64,000 nucleotides of DNA from Bryobacterales bacterium (GTDB lineage Bacteria; Acidobacteriota; Terriglobia; Bryobacterales; UBA6623). This document shows, in pieces, positions 15,490 to 23,384 of this stretch. The stretch is taken from positions 1 through 64,000 of the forward strand of contig JAPPMG010000102.1 of NCBI GenBank assembly GCA_028819215.1, read 5' to 3'. Below the pieces are notes generated by a model, which was not told the DNA's origin, did no database searches, and saw only the letters and a list, made by a program, of their open reading frames with translations. Each line of letters begins with the position of its first letter. Position 1 is the stretch's first letter. The position numbers and the translations under genes are program-made.

Positions 15490-17069
15490 GGGTCCTTGTC
15501 GCCGATGCAGTGGACACCGCGGCGATCGAGACGCTTCGAGCGGAAGAGGCGTTTGATGTCGTTGTCTCGAGTCCGGCCGAGTACGAGTCGCACTTGGAAG
15601 GTGCGGAGGCGCTGATCGTGCGCAGCGCTGTCAAGGTCACGGCGGCAGTTATGGACCGAGCGCCCCGCCTGCGGGTGATCGGCCGCGCTGGAGTGGGCGT
15701 TGACAACATTGACCGTGACGAGGCTACCAAGCGCGGCATCGTAGTGATGAACACCCCGGGCGGCAATGCGACCGCGGTCGCCGAGCATACATTGGCACTA
15801 ATGCTTTCGCTGGCCCGATCCGTGCCAGCAGCCAACGCATCGACCAAGGCCGGTCGTTGGGAGCGCAAGAAGTTCCAGGGAAACGAGGTCTTTGGCAAGA
15901 CGCTGGGGATTATCGGATTCGGGGGCATCGGCAGGCAGGTTGCGGAGCGCGCCCGTCCCTTCGGCATGGAGGTGATCGCATACGACCCGTTCGTGTCGAG
16001 CGACGCCGCGAAGGGTTCCGGGGTGGAATTGCTCGAGCTCGATCCGCTGCTGGCCCGTGCCGACTACCTGAGCTTGCACCTCTCTCTCACTCCGGAGACT
16101 GCAGGGATCGTGAATGCTGAGCTGATCAGCAAGATGAAGGACGGCGTGCGGATCATCAACTGCGCCCGTGGCGAGCTGATCGATTCGGCGGCCTTGGACG
16201 CGGCCATCGAAGCCGGCAAGGTCGGCGGCGCGGCATTGGACGTCTACGACCCCGAGCCGCCCGAGGACACTTCCCTGCTTTCGCACGAGCAGGTCGTGGC
16301 CACGCCTCACATCGGCGGCTCGACGGCCGAAGCGCAAGCCAAGGTCGGGCTCAACATAGCGCTCCAAGTGCGCGATTTCCTCAAGTCCGGCGTAGTCGTA
16401 AATGCCGTGAATATGCCCTCTGTGAGCGCCGAGCAATACGGCAGGCTTGCACCTTACCTGAAGCTGGCGGAGCGATTGGGCTCGCTAGTGGCGCAGACTT
16501 CCAGGGGCCGACCCGTGCGTGTCAAGCTGACGTACTTGGGCGAATTCGGTGAGACCGACACGGCGATGATCCGCAATGCCGCCCTAAGCGGCATCCTGAA
16601 CTGCTTCCTGTCGCGCAAAGCCAACCTAATCAACGCGTCCCAGATCGCGCGCGACCGCGCGCTGGGCGTCTCCGAAGTCCGTCGCGGGAAGGCGCACTTC
16701 AGTGACTCGCTGAAGCTTGATCTCAAGACAGAGGACATTCACCGCGCCGTGGAAGGGGCTGTCTTTCCAGACGGCTCCCCTCGGCTGCTGAGCATCGACG
16801 GGATCTATGTCGAAGCGCTTCTCAGCGGGTCGCTGCTGTATGTGCGCAATCAGGATGTGCCGGGAGTGATCGGACGCATCGGCACAGCGCTGGGCGAACA
16901 GGGCATCAACATCTCCGATTTCGCGCTCGGGCGTCGCGAGCCGGCATCGAGCGATAAGCCGGCGGAGGCCGTGGCACTGGTGCGCACGGACCAATCTCTG
17001 ACGGCGTCTGTGCTGGAGGGTCTCTACCGGATGAACGCAGTTACTTTCGCCAAGGCGATCGAACTGTAA
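15486..17069 (+). CDS. serA: D-3-phosphoglycerate dehydrogenase
   Basis: A 527-residue long-type PGDH, committing 3-phosphoglycerate to serine synthesis with NAD. Start chosen at ATG 15486, inside the stop of the aminotransferase gene; the open frame reaches further back to 15027 but that part is antisense-like. Substrate-binding motif GRAGVGVDNID, Rossmann motif GFGGIG near 147-152, INCARGELID and the catalytic His in PHIGGST are intact. After the catalytic core come the allosteric substrate-binding domain and a C-terminal ACT domain (QDVPGVIGRIGTALGEQGIN), so serine feedback control is likely. Confidence 0.96.
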   Translation: MRVLVADAVDTAAIETLRAEEAFDVVVSSPAEYESHLEGAEALIVRSAVKVTAAVMDRAPRLRVIGRAGVGVDNIDRDEATKRGIVVMNTPGGNATAVAEHTLALMLSLARSVPAANASTKAGRWERKKFQGNEVFGKTLGIIGFGGIGRQVAERARPFGMEVIAYDPFVSSDAAKGSGVELLELDPLLARADYLSLHLSLTPETAGIVNAELISKMKDGVRIINCARGELIDSAALDAAIEAGKVGGAALDVYDPEPPEDTSLLSHEQVVATPHIGGSTAEAQAKVGLNIALQVRDFLKSGVVVNAVNMPSVSAEQYGRLAPYLKLAERLGSLVAQTSRGRPVRVKLTYLGEFGETDTAMIRNAALSGILNCFLSRKANLINASQIARDRALGVSEVRRGKAHFSDSLKLDLKTEDIHRAVEGAVFPDGSPRLLSIDGIYVEALLSGSLLYVRNQDVPGVIGRIGTALGEQGINISDFALGRREPASSDKPAEAVALVRTDQSLTASVLEGLYRMNAVTFAKAIEL

Positions 17070-17141
17070 GACAAACTCGCAGGCGAGCCCGGACAACGAC
17101 GGTTCGGGCGGTTGTGCTGGCGACTGTCTAGCAAACAGCGG

Positions 17142-17378
17142 CTAGAACTTTACGCCGCGCTTCTTCAACTCGTCCAAGACACGGTCGACGCCGCGGCGAT
17201 TGATGACCTTGATGCCCTTAGCGCTGGTCCGCAACTTAACCCAGCGCTTGCGGCGTGGAGACCAGAAGCGCTTGTCCTGAATGTTGGGCAGGAAACGCCG
17301 CTTCGTCTTGTTGTGCGCATGCGAAACCCTGTTGCCCGTCCGAGGGCGTTTGCCAGTTACTACGCAAATTCGTGACAT
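17142..17378 (-). CDS. rpmB: 50S ribosomal protein L28
   Basis: A 78-residue protein starting MSRICVVTGKRPRTGNRVSHA and continuing with KTKRRFLPNIQ and RVDRVLDELKKRG-like C-terminal features of L28. It has the Cys-poor form without a zinc CXXC pair. L28 binds 23S rRNA in the large subunit. It stands alone and convergent with serA; the upstream 149 nt (17379-17527) must carry its promoter, in which AGGG lies just before the start. Confidence 0.96.
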   Translation of the reverse strand: MSRICVVTGKRPRTGNRVSHAHNKTKRRFLPNIQDKRFWSPRRKRWVKLRTSAKGIKVINRRGVDRVLDELKKRGVKF

Positions 17379-17527
17379 GGTTTGACCCTAGCGGGCAGTG
17401 GTCTGAAAGCTTATCCTTGCGCCGGCTGGGCGGCATCCTAGCCCAAGAGGCGACAGAAGCGAAGAACAAAACGCCTTAAGCCAAGCATAGCACAAGCAAT
17501 GCGACCGCTGTTGATCGTGTCTTTCGT

Positions 17528-18484
17528 TCACAAACCCTCGCAAACGATCCCGTCACTGTCTGTGTCTCGCAACGAACCGTACAGCGGCTCACTCCGCAGG
17601 ATCGGGTCCACATCTGGGCAGTAGCGCCTGAGGTTATCGCAGTTCGTACGATAGCCACCGGCGTTCAAAGTAGCGATACAAGCGGTCTGAGCGGCCTTCT
17701 GCCCGGCTCTCTGATCAGCGGGGATACAGGCGACGTTGGAAAGGTGGGTTGACACGACCATTGCGGAGGAACGGAGAGCCGCCGGGTCCTCGACCGTTTC
17801 GTAACACGCAGCGACTTCGGATTCTCCCGTCAGAACGTCAACGAACTCCGGGCGGAACGTCCAATCCGCACCTTGGGACAGCCTTGGGCGGAATACGTGC
17901 TCGTCCGCACAGCCGGTCAGAACGGAGCTTAGCGCTGCCTTCTCGTCGGAGTCCACGCTCAGCCTGTGCTTGGACTTGACGCGGACGGTCTGGGCCGCCC
18001 ACCAGCAAAGCGCGTGGTCAGTCAGGCTGTCGCGAAACAGAGAACTCTCGGCAGATTGCACATCGTGGAGGTCCCTGTCACCCTTCGACGCGTTCAGTGA
18101 TCCGGGCGCGAGCGTGAGGTTCAAGATGTCCGCGGCGAAGTTAGTTCTCGCGGTCTCACCCATGTCGCACAGGCCGGACTCGTCCGCCTCCTTGCGGGCA
18201 ACGATGTGCTCTATCTGGACGTAGTGGTAGTTCGGGAATACGAGCCCGTCATACGGTGAGAGCCTCCCGCCATGAAGCTCTGCGATGGAGTCCTGCGTCC
18301 CCGCCCATGCGGAAGACCCTATCGCATCGACGGAACATTCGGATTCGACAGAGACTTGTAGCGCGCTCAAAGCCGACAGGATCCGTGATCGGTTCCATTC
18401 TTCTTCCGAGGACTGCCCGGTCAAGGCCGGACACAGGAAGAGGGCTCCTGCGAGCGTCCCGAGCGTGCAACGCAACTTGGTCAT
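17528..18484 (-). CDS. Secreted HNH (DUF1524-like) endonuclease with Excalibur domain
   Basis: A 318-residue protein if started at ATG 18484, giving a clean signal peptide (TKLRCTLGTLAGALFLCPALTG). A longer start at 18520 is possible. The middle has QIEHIVARKEADESGLC, then ILNLTLAPGSLNASKGDRD: the EH, N and N-x-SKGD pattern of DUF1524/GmrSD-type HNH nucleases. The C-terminus NCDNLRRYCPD with DTDSDGIVCE matches the Excalibur calcium-binding domain. Ten or so cysteines suggest disulfides outside the cytoplasm. It is probably a secreted or surface nuclease, for scavenging DNA or competing. Its codon use seems somewhat less GC-extreme than its neighbours. Transcribed alone. Confidence 0.75.
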   Translation of the reverse strand: MTKLRCTLGTLAGALFLCPALTGQSSEEEWNRSRILSALSALQVSVESECSVDAIGSSAWAGTQDSIAELHGGRLSPYDGLVFPNYHYVQIEHIVARKEADESGLCDMGETARTNFAADILNLTLAPGSLNASKGDRDLHDVQSAESSLFRDSLTDHALCWWAAQTVRVKSKHRLSVDSDEKAALSSVLTGCADEHVFRPRLSQGADWTFRPEFVDVLTGESEVAACYETVEDPAALRSSAMVVSTHLSNVACIPADQRAGQKAAQTACIATLNAGGYRTNCDNLRRYCPDVDPILRSEPLYGSLRDTDSDGIVCEGL

Positions 18485-18914
18485 GTGGTATCGACACGAC
18501 ATGGTGCTGGGTCTTGTCACATCCAGCGAGAATACGGAGATCCTGATTGTTCGCCCCGCTGCCGGCGCCTATTCCGCCTTCGCGACCGGGCTGTTGAATT
18601 TGGCGAGAGACCCGACGAATGGAAGGTCTCGCTGATGCCACCGTTGGAGTGTAACAGACGACATTCTCGTATGATCCTGATCTAGAGCACCGCGTGAGAG
18701 TCGAGCCTGCATCTGAACCTCCGGTAGAGACCGCTCAATTCTTTGAGCTACCCAGGCTCCGCTCACCTTTGTCAGTTCTGGCCGCAGAAGTCTCTGGTCG
18801 TGGTGGACAGGAGTGCTGCTGCACACCGCACCGAGTGTGGACGTGCTCTTGTCGACTATGCCACTGTGCGGCTAGGCCTAGGCCCGCGCATCGGGGACCG
18901 GTCATGGGGGCCGA
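18485..18914. other. Gene-free stretch between nuclease and MFS genes
   Basis: About 430 nt upstream of the nuclease gene. Apart from the probable decayed tRNA at 18685-18759 I see no convincing gene, terminator or repeat. Short open frames here have no family features. Confidence 0.5.
18685..18759 (-). pseudogene. Possible decayed tRNA-Arg (CCG)
   Basis: Read on the minus strand, this 75-nt stretch lines up with bacterial tRNA-Arg. GGTAGCTC and GAGCGG mark the D arm, CTACCGGAG an anticodon-like loop with CCG, and GCAGGCTCGACTC a T-arm-like segment. An outer GAGC/GCTC closes the acceptor end. The anticodon stem is down to three pairs, the T-arm 3' strand no longer pairs with GCAGG, and the T loop reads CTCGACT rather than TTCGAAT. 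It is therefore unlikely to be functional. This could be coincidence. Confidence 0.35.
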
Positions 18915-20222
18915 TCAGCTCGGACGAGTCGCCGACAGCTTCGACTGGGCCGGGCGAGGGAGCGCGAGAAGGATCGGAAGCCCGAGGATCGGCAGCGCCG
19001 TAAAGCCCCACAGCACCAGGTCGAGGCCGACGAGGTCAGCAATCAGGCCTGCAACTGGAACGAATGCAATCCCAGCCAGTCCCCAGCCGAAACCCATCAT
19101 GAGGGCGGCCGCCGTGCCGGCCTGTGACGGCACCAGTTCCCTTGCCATGACGATGTTGACTGGGATCGTAGACAGCAGCGCCGTGCCGCCGGCGAACAAC
19201 GCGAGCAACGACAGCCAGCCGTCCGATGCCAGGAAGCATGCCAAGAGGGGCCCGGAGGCCAGGCAGGACCCAATTATGACCTTGCGGCCCCCGATTCGGT
19301 CTGCCAGCGATCCGCCGAGGAATGAACCAGCCGAAGTGCTCGCGAAGAATACCGCCAGCGCCACACTCGCAGACTTGAAGTCCGTGCCCCGGACTTGCAC
19401 CATATAGAGCGCCAAGTACTGCGCCATCCCGACCTGCACGATCGAGCGCAGGACCACGAATGCGTAGTGCGCAAGCAGCGGCCGCCGCTGCTGCCGAAGC
19501 ACTGCCCAGTCCACACCGCGCCGTCTAGCTTGAGGATCTACCGCAGCTTGGGGCACCCGCCACAACAGCAGCGGGCTGGCCACTGCTACGGGAAGCGCGG
19601 CCACCCAGAGGTTTTCGTAGCCGAAACGGTCGATCACCTCGGCCAAGTAGAGTGGCCCCGCACCCAGGCCAGCCGTGCCGGCCGTGATGAATACGGCGGT
19701 GGCGATGCCCCGCCGCTGGCCTCCCAAGTGACCGGCTTGGCTTGTACTGTGCGGATGGAATGCTGCCACTCCCATGCCGCCGAGCAGTAAGAGCACGACC
19801 ACCCCGGAAAGCCCTGTGGCCATCGAAGTGGCTGTCAGAAAGGCCGCCGCGGCGAGCGGGCTGAGAACCGTGAACAGGCGGCTGTGCAAGCGGTCGCTGA
19901 GTAGCCCGAACGGCAGTTGCATGACCGATGACGCGAACATCCAGAATCCGCCCAACAGCCCTGCGTGCATTAGCGTCAGCTCGAGGCGGGACGCAAGGAT
20001 CGGCTGGATCGTCGGCAGGGTCGAGGAAAAGCAGTCGACCGTGAAGTGGGTGAATAGCAGGAGCAGGAACGCTTCGCGCGTCCTCTCCGCAGATCTCGCG
20101 GGCAGCGCTGCGGCGGGGGCGGCCTCGCCGGAGTACGTGCCGCCAAGTTCAGTTGCAACTGGGTTGTGCTTGATCACAGCTTTCGCTCGCAGGCTTTGAG
20201 ATCGCCGCGAATCGCACGCCAC
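18915..20222 (-). CDS. MFS transporter, fosmidomycin-resistance (FSR) like
   Basis: A 435-residue major facilitator with about 12 hydrophobic segments. Distinctive blocks are FTVDCFSSTLPTIQPIL in helix 1, LPFGLLSDRL after helix 2 and the FSR-type GVAAFHPHSTSQAG. The second half opens with a loop-8/9 motif, GSLADRIGGRKVI. These are drug or small-molecule exporters of the inner membrane. An N-terminal extension of some 45 residues precedes helix 1; GTG 20177 is an alternative start that would shorten it by 15. No regulator sits next to it. Confidence 0.85.
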   Translation of the reverse strand: MACDSRRSQSLRAKAVIKHNPVATELGGTYSGEAAPAAALPARSAERTREAFLLLLFTHFTVDCFSSTLPTIQPILASRLELTLMHAGLLGGFWMFASSVMQLPFGLLSDRLHSRLFTVLSPLAAAAFLTATSMATGLSGVVVLLLLGGMGVAAFHPHSTSQAGHLGGQRRGIATAVFITAGTAGLGAGPLYLAEVIDRFGYENLWVAALPVAVASPLLLWRVPQAAVDPQARRRGVDWAVLRQQRRPLLAHYAFVVLRSIVQVGMAQYLALYMVQVRGTDFKSASVALAVFFASTSAGSFLGGSLADRIGGRKVIIGSCLASGPLLACFLASDGWLSLLALFAGGTALLSTIPVNIVMARELVPSQAGTAAALMMGFGWGLAGIAFVPVAGLIADLVGLDLVLWGFTALPILGLPILLALPRPAQSKLSATRPS

Positions 20223-20306
20223 AGGCGCGGCGACGGCGGCCCAGCTAGAAGTTCGACCAGCGCGGTAGCCTACTGCGACGGGCTGGATGAGTACCGCGAT
20301 GGCGGA

Positions 20307-20672
20307 TTACTGGGCGAGCTTGTCCCAGATCCCCGTGCGAAGCTCGCCCAAGCGGTGCTCTGCAGCGTCGCGCACGTAAAGGTACTGGTCCTCCTTCGCG
20401 ACGCGCTCGAGTTCGGTCACGTCGGTCATGATCTTTACCGTCTTGCGGCGAATCTCCTCGTCATTCGATTCGCGCATCAGGCGGGCATAGTGGCCTTGAT
20501 CCGGCTCGAGCGAGCGCAGCTTGGCGAATGCCTCGTGGCGCACGAACCACTCGCCGTCGGCCACGACGATGTCCGCTAGCGTTCCCGGGTCCGAAATGTC
20601 CCCGATTGCCTCAAGCCGCACGTCGGCGTCGGAATGCTTCCACTTCGGGCGGAATAGGTTCAGCAATCCCAT
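20307..20672 (-). CDS. Small HEAT-repeat-like protein
   Basis: A 121-residue soluble protein made of short helical pairs such as DVRLEAIGDISDPGTLADI, VRHEAFAKLRSL and YVRDAAEHRLGEL. These resemble HEAT/PBS-lyase-like repeats used as scaffolds. No signal peptide or catalytic motif is seen. It lies 30 nt downstream of the PQQ-type dehydrogenase gene and ends the symporter/sulfatase/dehydrogenase operon. Function unknown. Confidence 0.75.
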   Translation of the reverse strand: MGLLNLFRPKWKHSDADVRLEAIGDISDPGTLADIVVADGEWFVRHEAFAKLRSLEPDQGHYARLMRESNDEEIRRKTVKIMTDVTELERVAKEDQYLYVRDAAEHRLGELRTGIWDKLAQ

Positions 20673-20702
20673 GCTGGCGGTCCAAGCACGTCAACGCTGC
20701 GG

Positions 20703-21896
20703 CTATTCGCCGTAGCTGATGCGCCAGATCTTGCGGCCGCCGTCGTCGCTGACCAACATCGAGCCGTCCTTGAGTTGCAGCAGTCCGACGGGGCGGCCCC
20801 AAACCTCCCTTTGGTCCTCGCCGAGCATCCACCCGCCGAGGAAGTCCTGCGGCCCTGACTGTGGTCGCCCGTCCTTGAACGGGATGAAGGTCACGCTGTA
20901 GCCCGTGCGGACCGAGCGGTTCCACGATCCGTGGAAGGCCAGAAACAGCCCGCCCCGATACTTCTCCGGAAACTGGGTGCCGGTGTAGAAGAGGATGTCG
21001 AGCACCGCGACATGCGCGCCAAGCAGCACATCGGGGTATAGCGTCTTGGCCACCATGTCGGCACCCGCGCCGTCGTGGCGCGGCTCGGCGTGCGGCCCGT
21101 TGTATGCGTAGGGCCACCCGTAGAACTCGCCCTGTTTGACGTTGACCAAGAAGTCCTCGGCCAAATCATCGCCGAGGCCGTCACGCTCTTGCACGGCGGC
21201 CCAGATTTCCGAGGATCCGGGATGCCACCTGAGGCCGATGATGTTGCGCAGACCTTCCGCGAACGTCTCGTGGCCGCTGCCGTCAGGGTTGTAGCGGTGC
21301 AGGGCCGCACGGACCGGATCCTCGCCCAGGGAAATGTTGGAACCCGAACCGACCGTCACGTACAGCTTGGAGTGGTCGTCGTTGAAGAGCAGCGAGCGCG
21401 TCCAGTGGCCCCTGCCATGGCCCTCGTAGGAAATGATTTCTTCGCCATCCGCCGCGGTCATGGCATCGGCGTCATAGACGAAGCGCTTCACTGACGTCGG
21501 CTCCGCTACGTACAGCCATTTCTCATGGAACGCAAGGCCGTAGGGCCGATCTAGGTTCTCGATCAACTTGCGTGTCGTGCCATCGTGATGCACGTAGACC
21601 GTGCCATCGGCGACATTGCGCGAGCCCGAGTCGCTGAATACCAGCTCGTCACTCGGACCAAGCAGCATGAAGCGCGGGCGCATGAAGTCGCCGGTTATGT
21701 ATTCCTCGACGTTGAAGCCTTCGGGAACCACCAGACTGGCACCAGAAGGCCGTTCGATCACGTTCGGGCGGTTAGTGGCCGACTCGGTGTGGAAGGGCTC
21801 CGGCAGGCCCTCCCAGTTGACCGGCTTGTTCGGCTCCGCAGCGGCGAGCGCCGCCAGCAATACGGCAGAAATGCAGAGAGTGAACCAGATGCGCAT
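20703..21896 (-). CDS. PQQ-dependent sugar dehydrogenase (glucose/sorbosone type)
   Basis: A 397-residue secreted beta-propeller protein with a Sec signal (MRIWFTLCISAVLLAALAAA). Features include RFMLLGPSDELVFSDSGS, RPYGLAFHEKWLYVAE, HWTRSLLFNDDHSKLYVTVGSGSN and GLRWHPGSSEIWA. Near the end, GWPYAYNG, HGSWNRS and LVSDDGGRKIWRI complete the soluble glucose dehydrogenase/L-sorbosone dehydrogenase signature. It should oxidise an aldose or sugar aldehyde in the periplasm using PQQ. It is the third large gene of the symporter-sulfatase operon, 63 nt after the sulfatase. No PQQ synthesis gene is in the window. Confidence 0.88.
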   Translation of the reverse strand: MRIWFTLCISAVLLAALAAAEPNKPVNWEGLPEPFHTESATNRPNVIERPSGASLVVPEGFNVEEYITGDFMRPRFMLLGPSDELVFSDSGSRNVADGTVYVHHDGTTRKLIENLDRPYGLAFHEKWLYVAEPTSVKRFVYDADAMTAADGEEIISYEGHGRGHWTRSLLFNDDHSKLYVTVGSGSNISLGEDPVRAALHRYNPDGSGHETFAEGLRNIIGLRWHPGSSEIWAAVQERDGLGDDLAEDFLVNVKQGEFYGWPYAYNGPHAEPRHDGAGADMVAKTLYPDVLLGAHVAVLDILFYTGTQFPEKYRGGLFLAFHGSWNRSVRTGYSVTFIPFKDGRPQSGPQDFLGGWMLGEDQREVWGRPVGLLQLKDGSMLVSDDGGRKIWRISYGE

Positions 21897-21959
21897 GCCT
21901 TATAGCGTAGCCGATTCTCGGTCGGCCGGCTCGCAAGTGCGAGTCTCGGCTTGCTCTAG

Positions 21960-23384
21960 TCAGCGCGGTACCGCCACTTCGTTCGTGCGACGGTCGCTCG
22001 GCTGTTCCGGCCGCTCTGGCGCATTCGTTGCGGGCAGCCAAGCGGCCATGTCCCGCTTCACCTCGGCGTAGAGTTCGTCGTCGGCTAGGTTGGTCCACTC
22101 CATCGGATCTACCCGGTGATCGTAGAGTTCCTCACTGCCGTCGGCGTAATGGATGTAGCGGAATTCCTCTGATCGGACAGCGTGGTTCAGCCGGCCATGG
22201 GTCATGACAGCTGGTCTCCAAGGCAACTCAGGGTTCCGCAACAGCGGGACCAAGCTCCGCCCGTCCAGCTCTCCGGCGGCGTCCAAGCCGGCCAACTCGA
22301 GCAGCGTCGGATAAAGATCCAGAAGACTCACCGGTCTCGGAGAGACAGCGCCGTTGCGAGTGCCCTCCGGCAGCCCCGGCGCTCCCGGCGGCACGGAAAT
22401 CATCAGAGGCACTCGGGTGGCCTCTTCCCACAAGGCGAACTTGCGCCAATGGTGCTTCTCGCCCAAGTGCCACCCGTGGTCGCCCCACAGCACGATGATG
22501 GTGTTGTCCGCATAGCCGCTCTCGTCGAGCGCGTCCAACACCCTTCCGAGCATGTCGTCGGCGAAGCTCATCGATGCCAGATACGCTTGCACGGCGCGCT
22601 TCCACTGCCCGTGCTCGACCACACTGGCGTGATCGCGCTCGGGCCGGGCCATGCGCAAGCCGGCCTGCGGAACGTCAGCCAAGTCCGAGTTGAACACCAG
22701 CGGCAGTTCAATACGTTCCAGCGGAAAGCGTCGGAAATAGTTGCCGGGGACATACCATGGCAGGTGCGGACGAAAGATGCCGCACGCGAGGAAGAACGGC
22801 TTGGCGTGCGTTTCGCCTAGCTTGGCCGCCACCCATGCGGCCACCTTGGCATCGGACATCTCGCCAGTCGCTGCTTCCAGCGGCCCCCAGTCGAAATTGC
22901 CGGTGCCGGAAATCCCGTTTGCCGGCCGCTTCGGAGGCAATGGATCGGCTTCCCGCTGCAAACTCTTCGAAGGCCAGTATTCGTGCCACGAGGCCGGATC
23001 GGGATACACGCCGTGGTAGATCTTCCCCGAGCCTCCCGCCCAGTATCCGTTCCGCATGAAGGCCTGCGGAAGGGTCTCCACGTCGGGCATGGCCGGACGC
23101 CAAGCTTGGTCGTTCTGGTAGACTCCCGACCGGTACGGAGCGACTCCGGTCATCAATGCTGCTCGGGACGGGTTGCAGGCTGGCGCCGCGGTGTAGGCGC
23201 GGCTGAACAGCGTTGAGCGTCGCGCCAAGCGCGCGAAATTGGGCGTGTTGGCCTGCGGATGGCCGCCCATCGGCTCGATCCAATCATTGAGGTCGTCGAC
23301 CGCGATGAACAAAACGTTGGGAGCTTCCGCCCTGGCCGCGACTGCAGCAACGAGGAGCGCAAAGAGTAGGGCGAGTTGTCGCAT
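21960..23384 (-). CDS. Secreted sulfatase (iduronate-2-sulfatase-like)
   Basis: A 474-residue sulfatase with Sec signal (about 1-19). NVLFIAVDDLNDW supplies the paired Asp metal ligands, CNPSRAALMTG (Cys70) is the C-x-P-S-R site matured to formylglycine, and VLWGDHGWHLGEKHHW is the second metal site. The layout matches the iduronate-2-sulfatase-like group (Cys-type S1 family). It removes sulfate from glycans outside the cytoplasm. Its ATG overlaps the stop of the upstream symporter gene by one base (TGATG), implying coupled translation and a shared role in uptake of desulfated products. Confidence 0.93.
   Translation of the reverse strand: MRQLALLFALLVAAVAARAEAPNVLFIAVDDLNDWIEPMGGHPQANTPNFARLARRSTLFSRAYTAAPACNPSRAALMTGVAPYRSGVYQNDQAWRPAMPDVETLPQAFMRNGYWAGGSGKIYHGVYPDPASWHEYWPSKSLQREADPLPPKRPANGISGTGNFDWGPLEAATGEMSDAKVAAWVAAKLGETHAKPFFLACGIFRPHLPWYVPGNYFRRFPLERIELPLVFNSDLADVPQAGLRMARPERDHASVVEHGQWKRAVQAYLASMSFADDMLGRVLDALDESGYADNTIIVLWGDHGWHLGEKHHWRKFALWEEATRVPLMISVPPGAPGLPEGTRNGAVSPRPVSLLDLYPTLLELAGLDAAGELDGRSLVPLLRNPELPWRPAVMTHGRLNHAVRSEEFRYIHYADGSEELYDHRVDPMEWTNLADDELYAEVKRDMAAWLPATNAPERPEQPSDRRTNEVAVPR

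Noticed and set aside
18569..18826. Minus-strand open frame with VAQRIERSLPE
   Set aside because: This pattern is the translation of a tRNA-Arg-like sequence, so I treated the DNA as a possible tRNA remnant rather than a protein gene.
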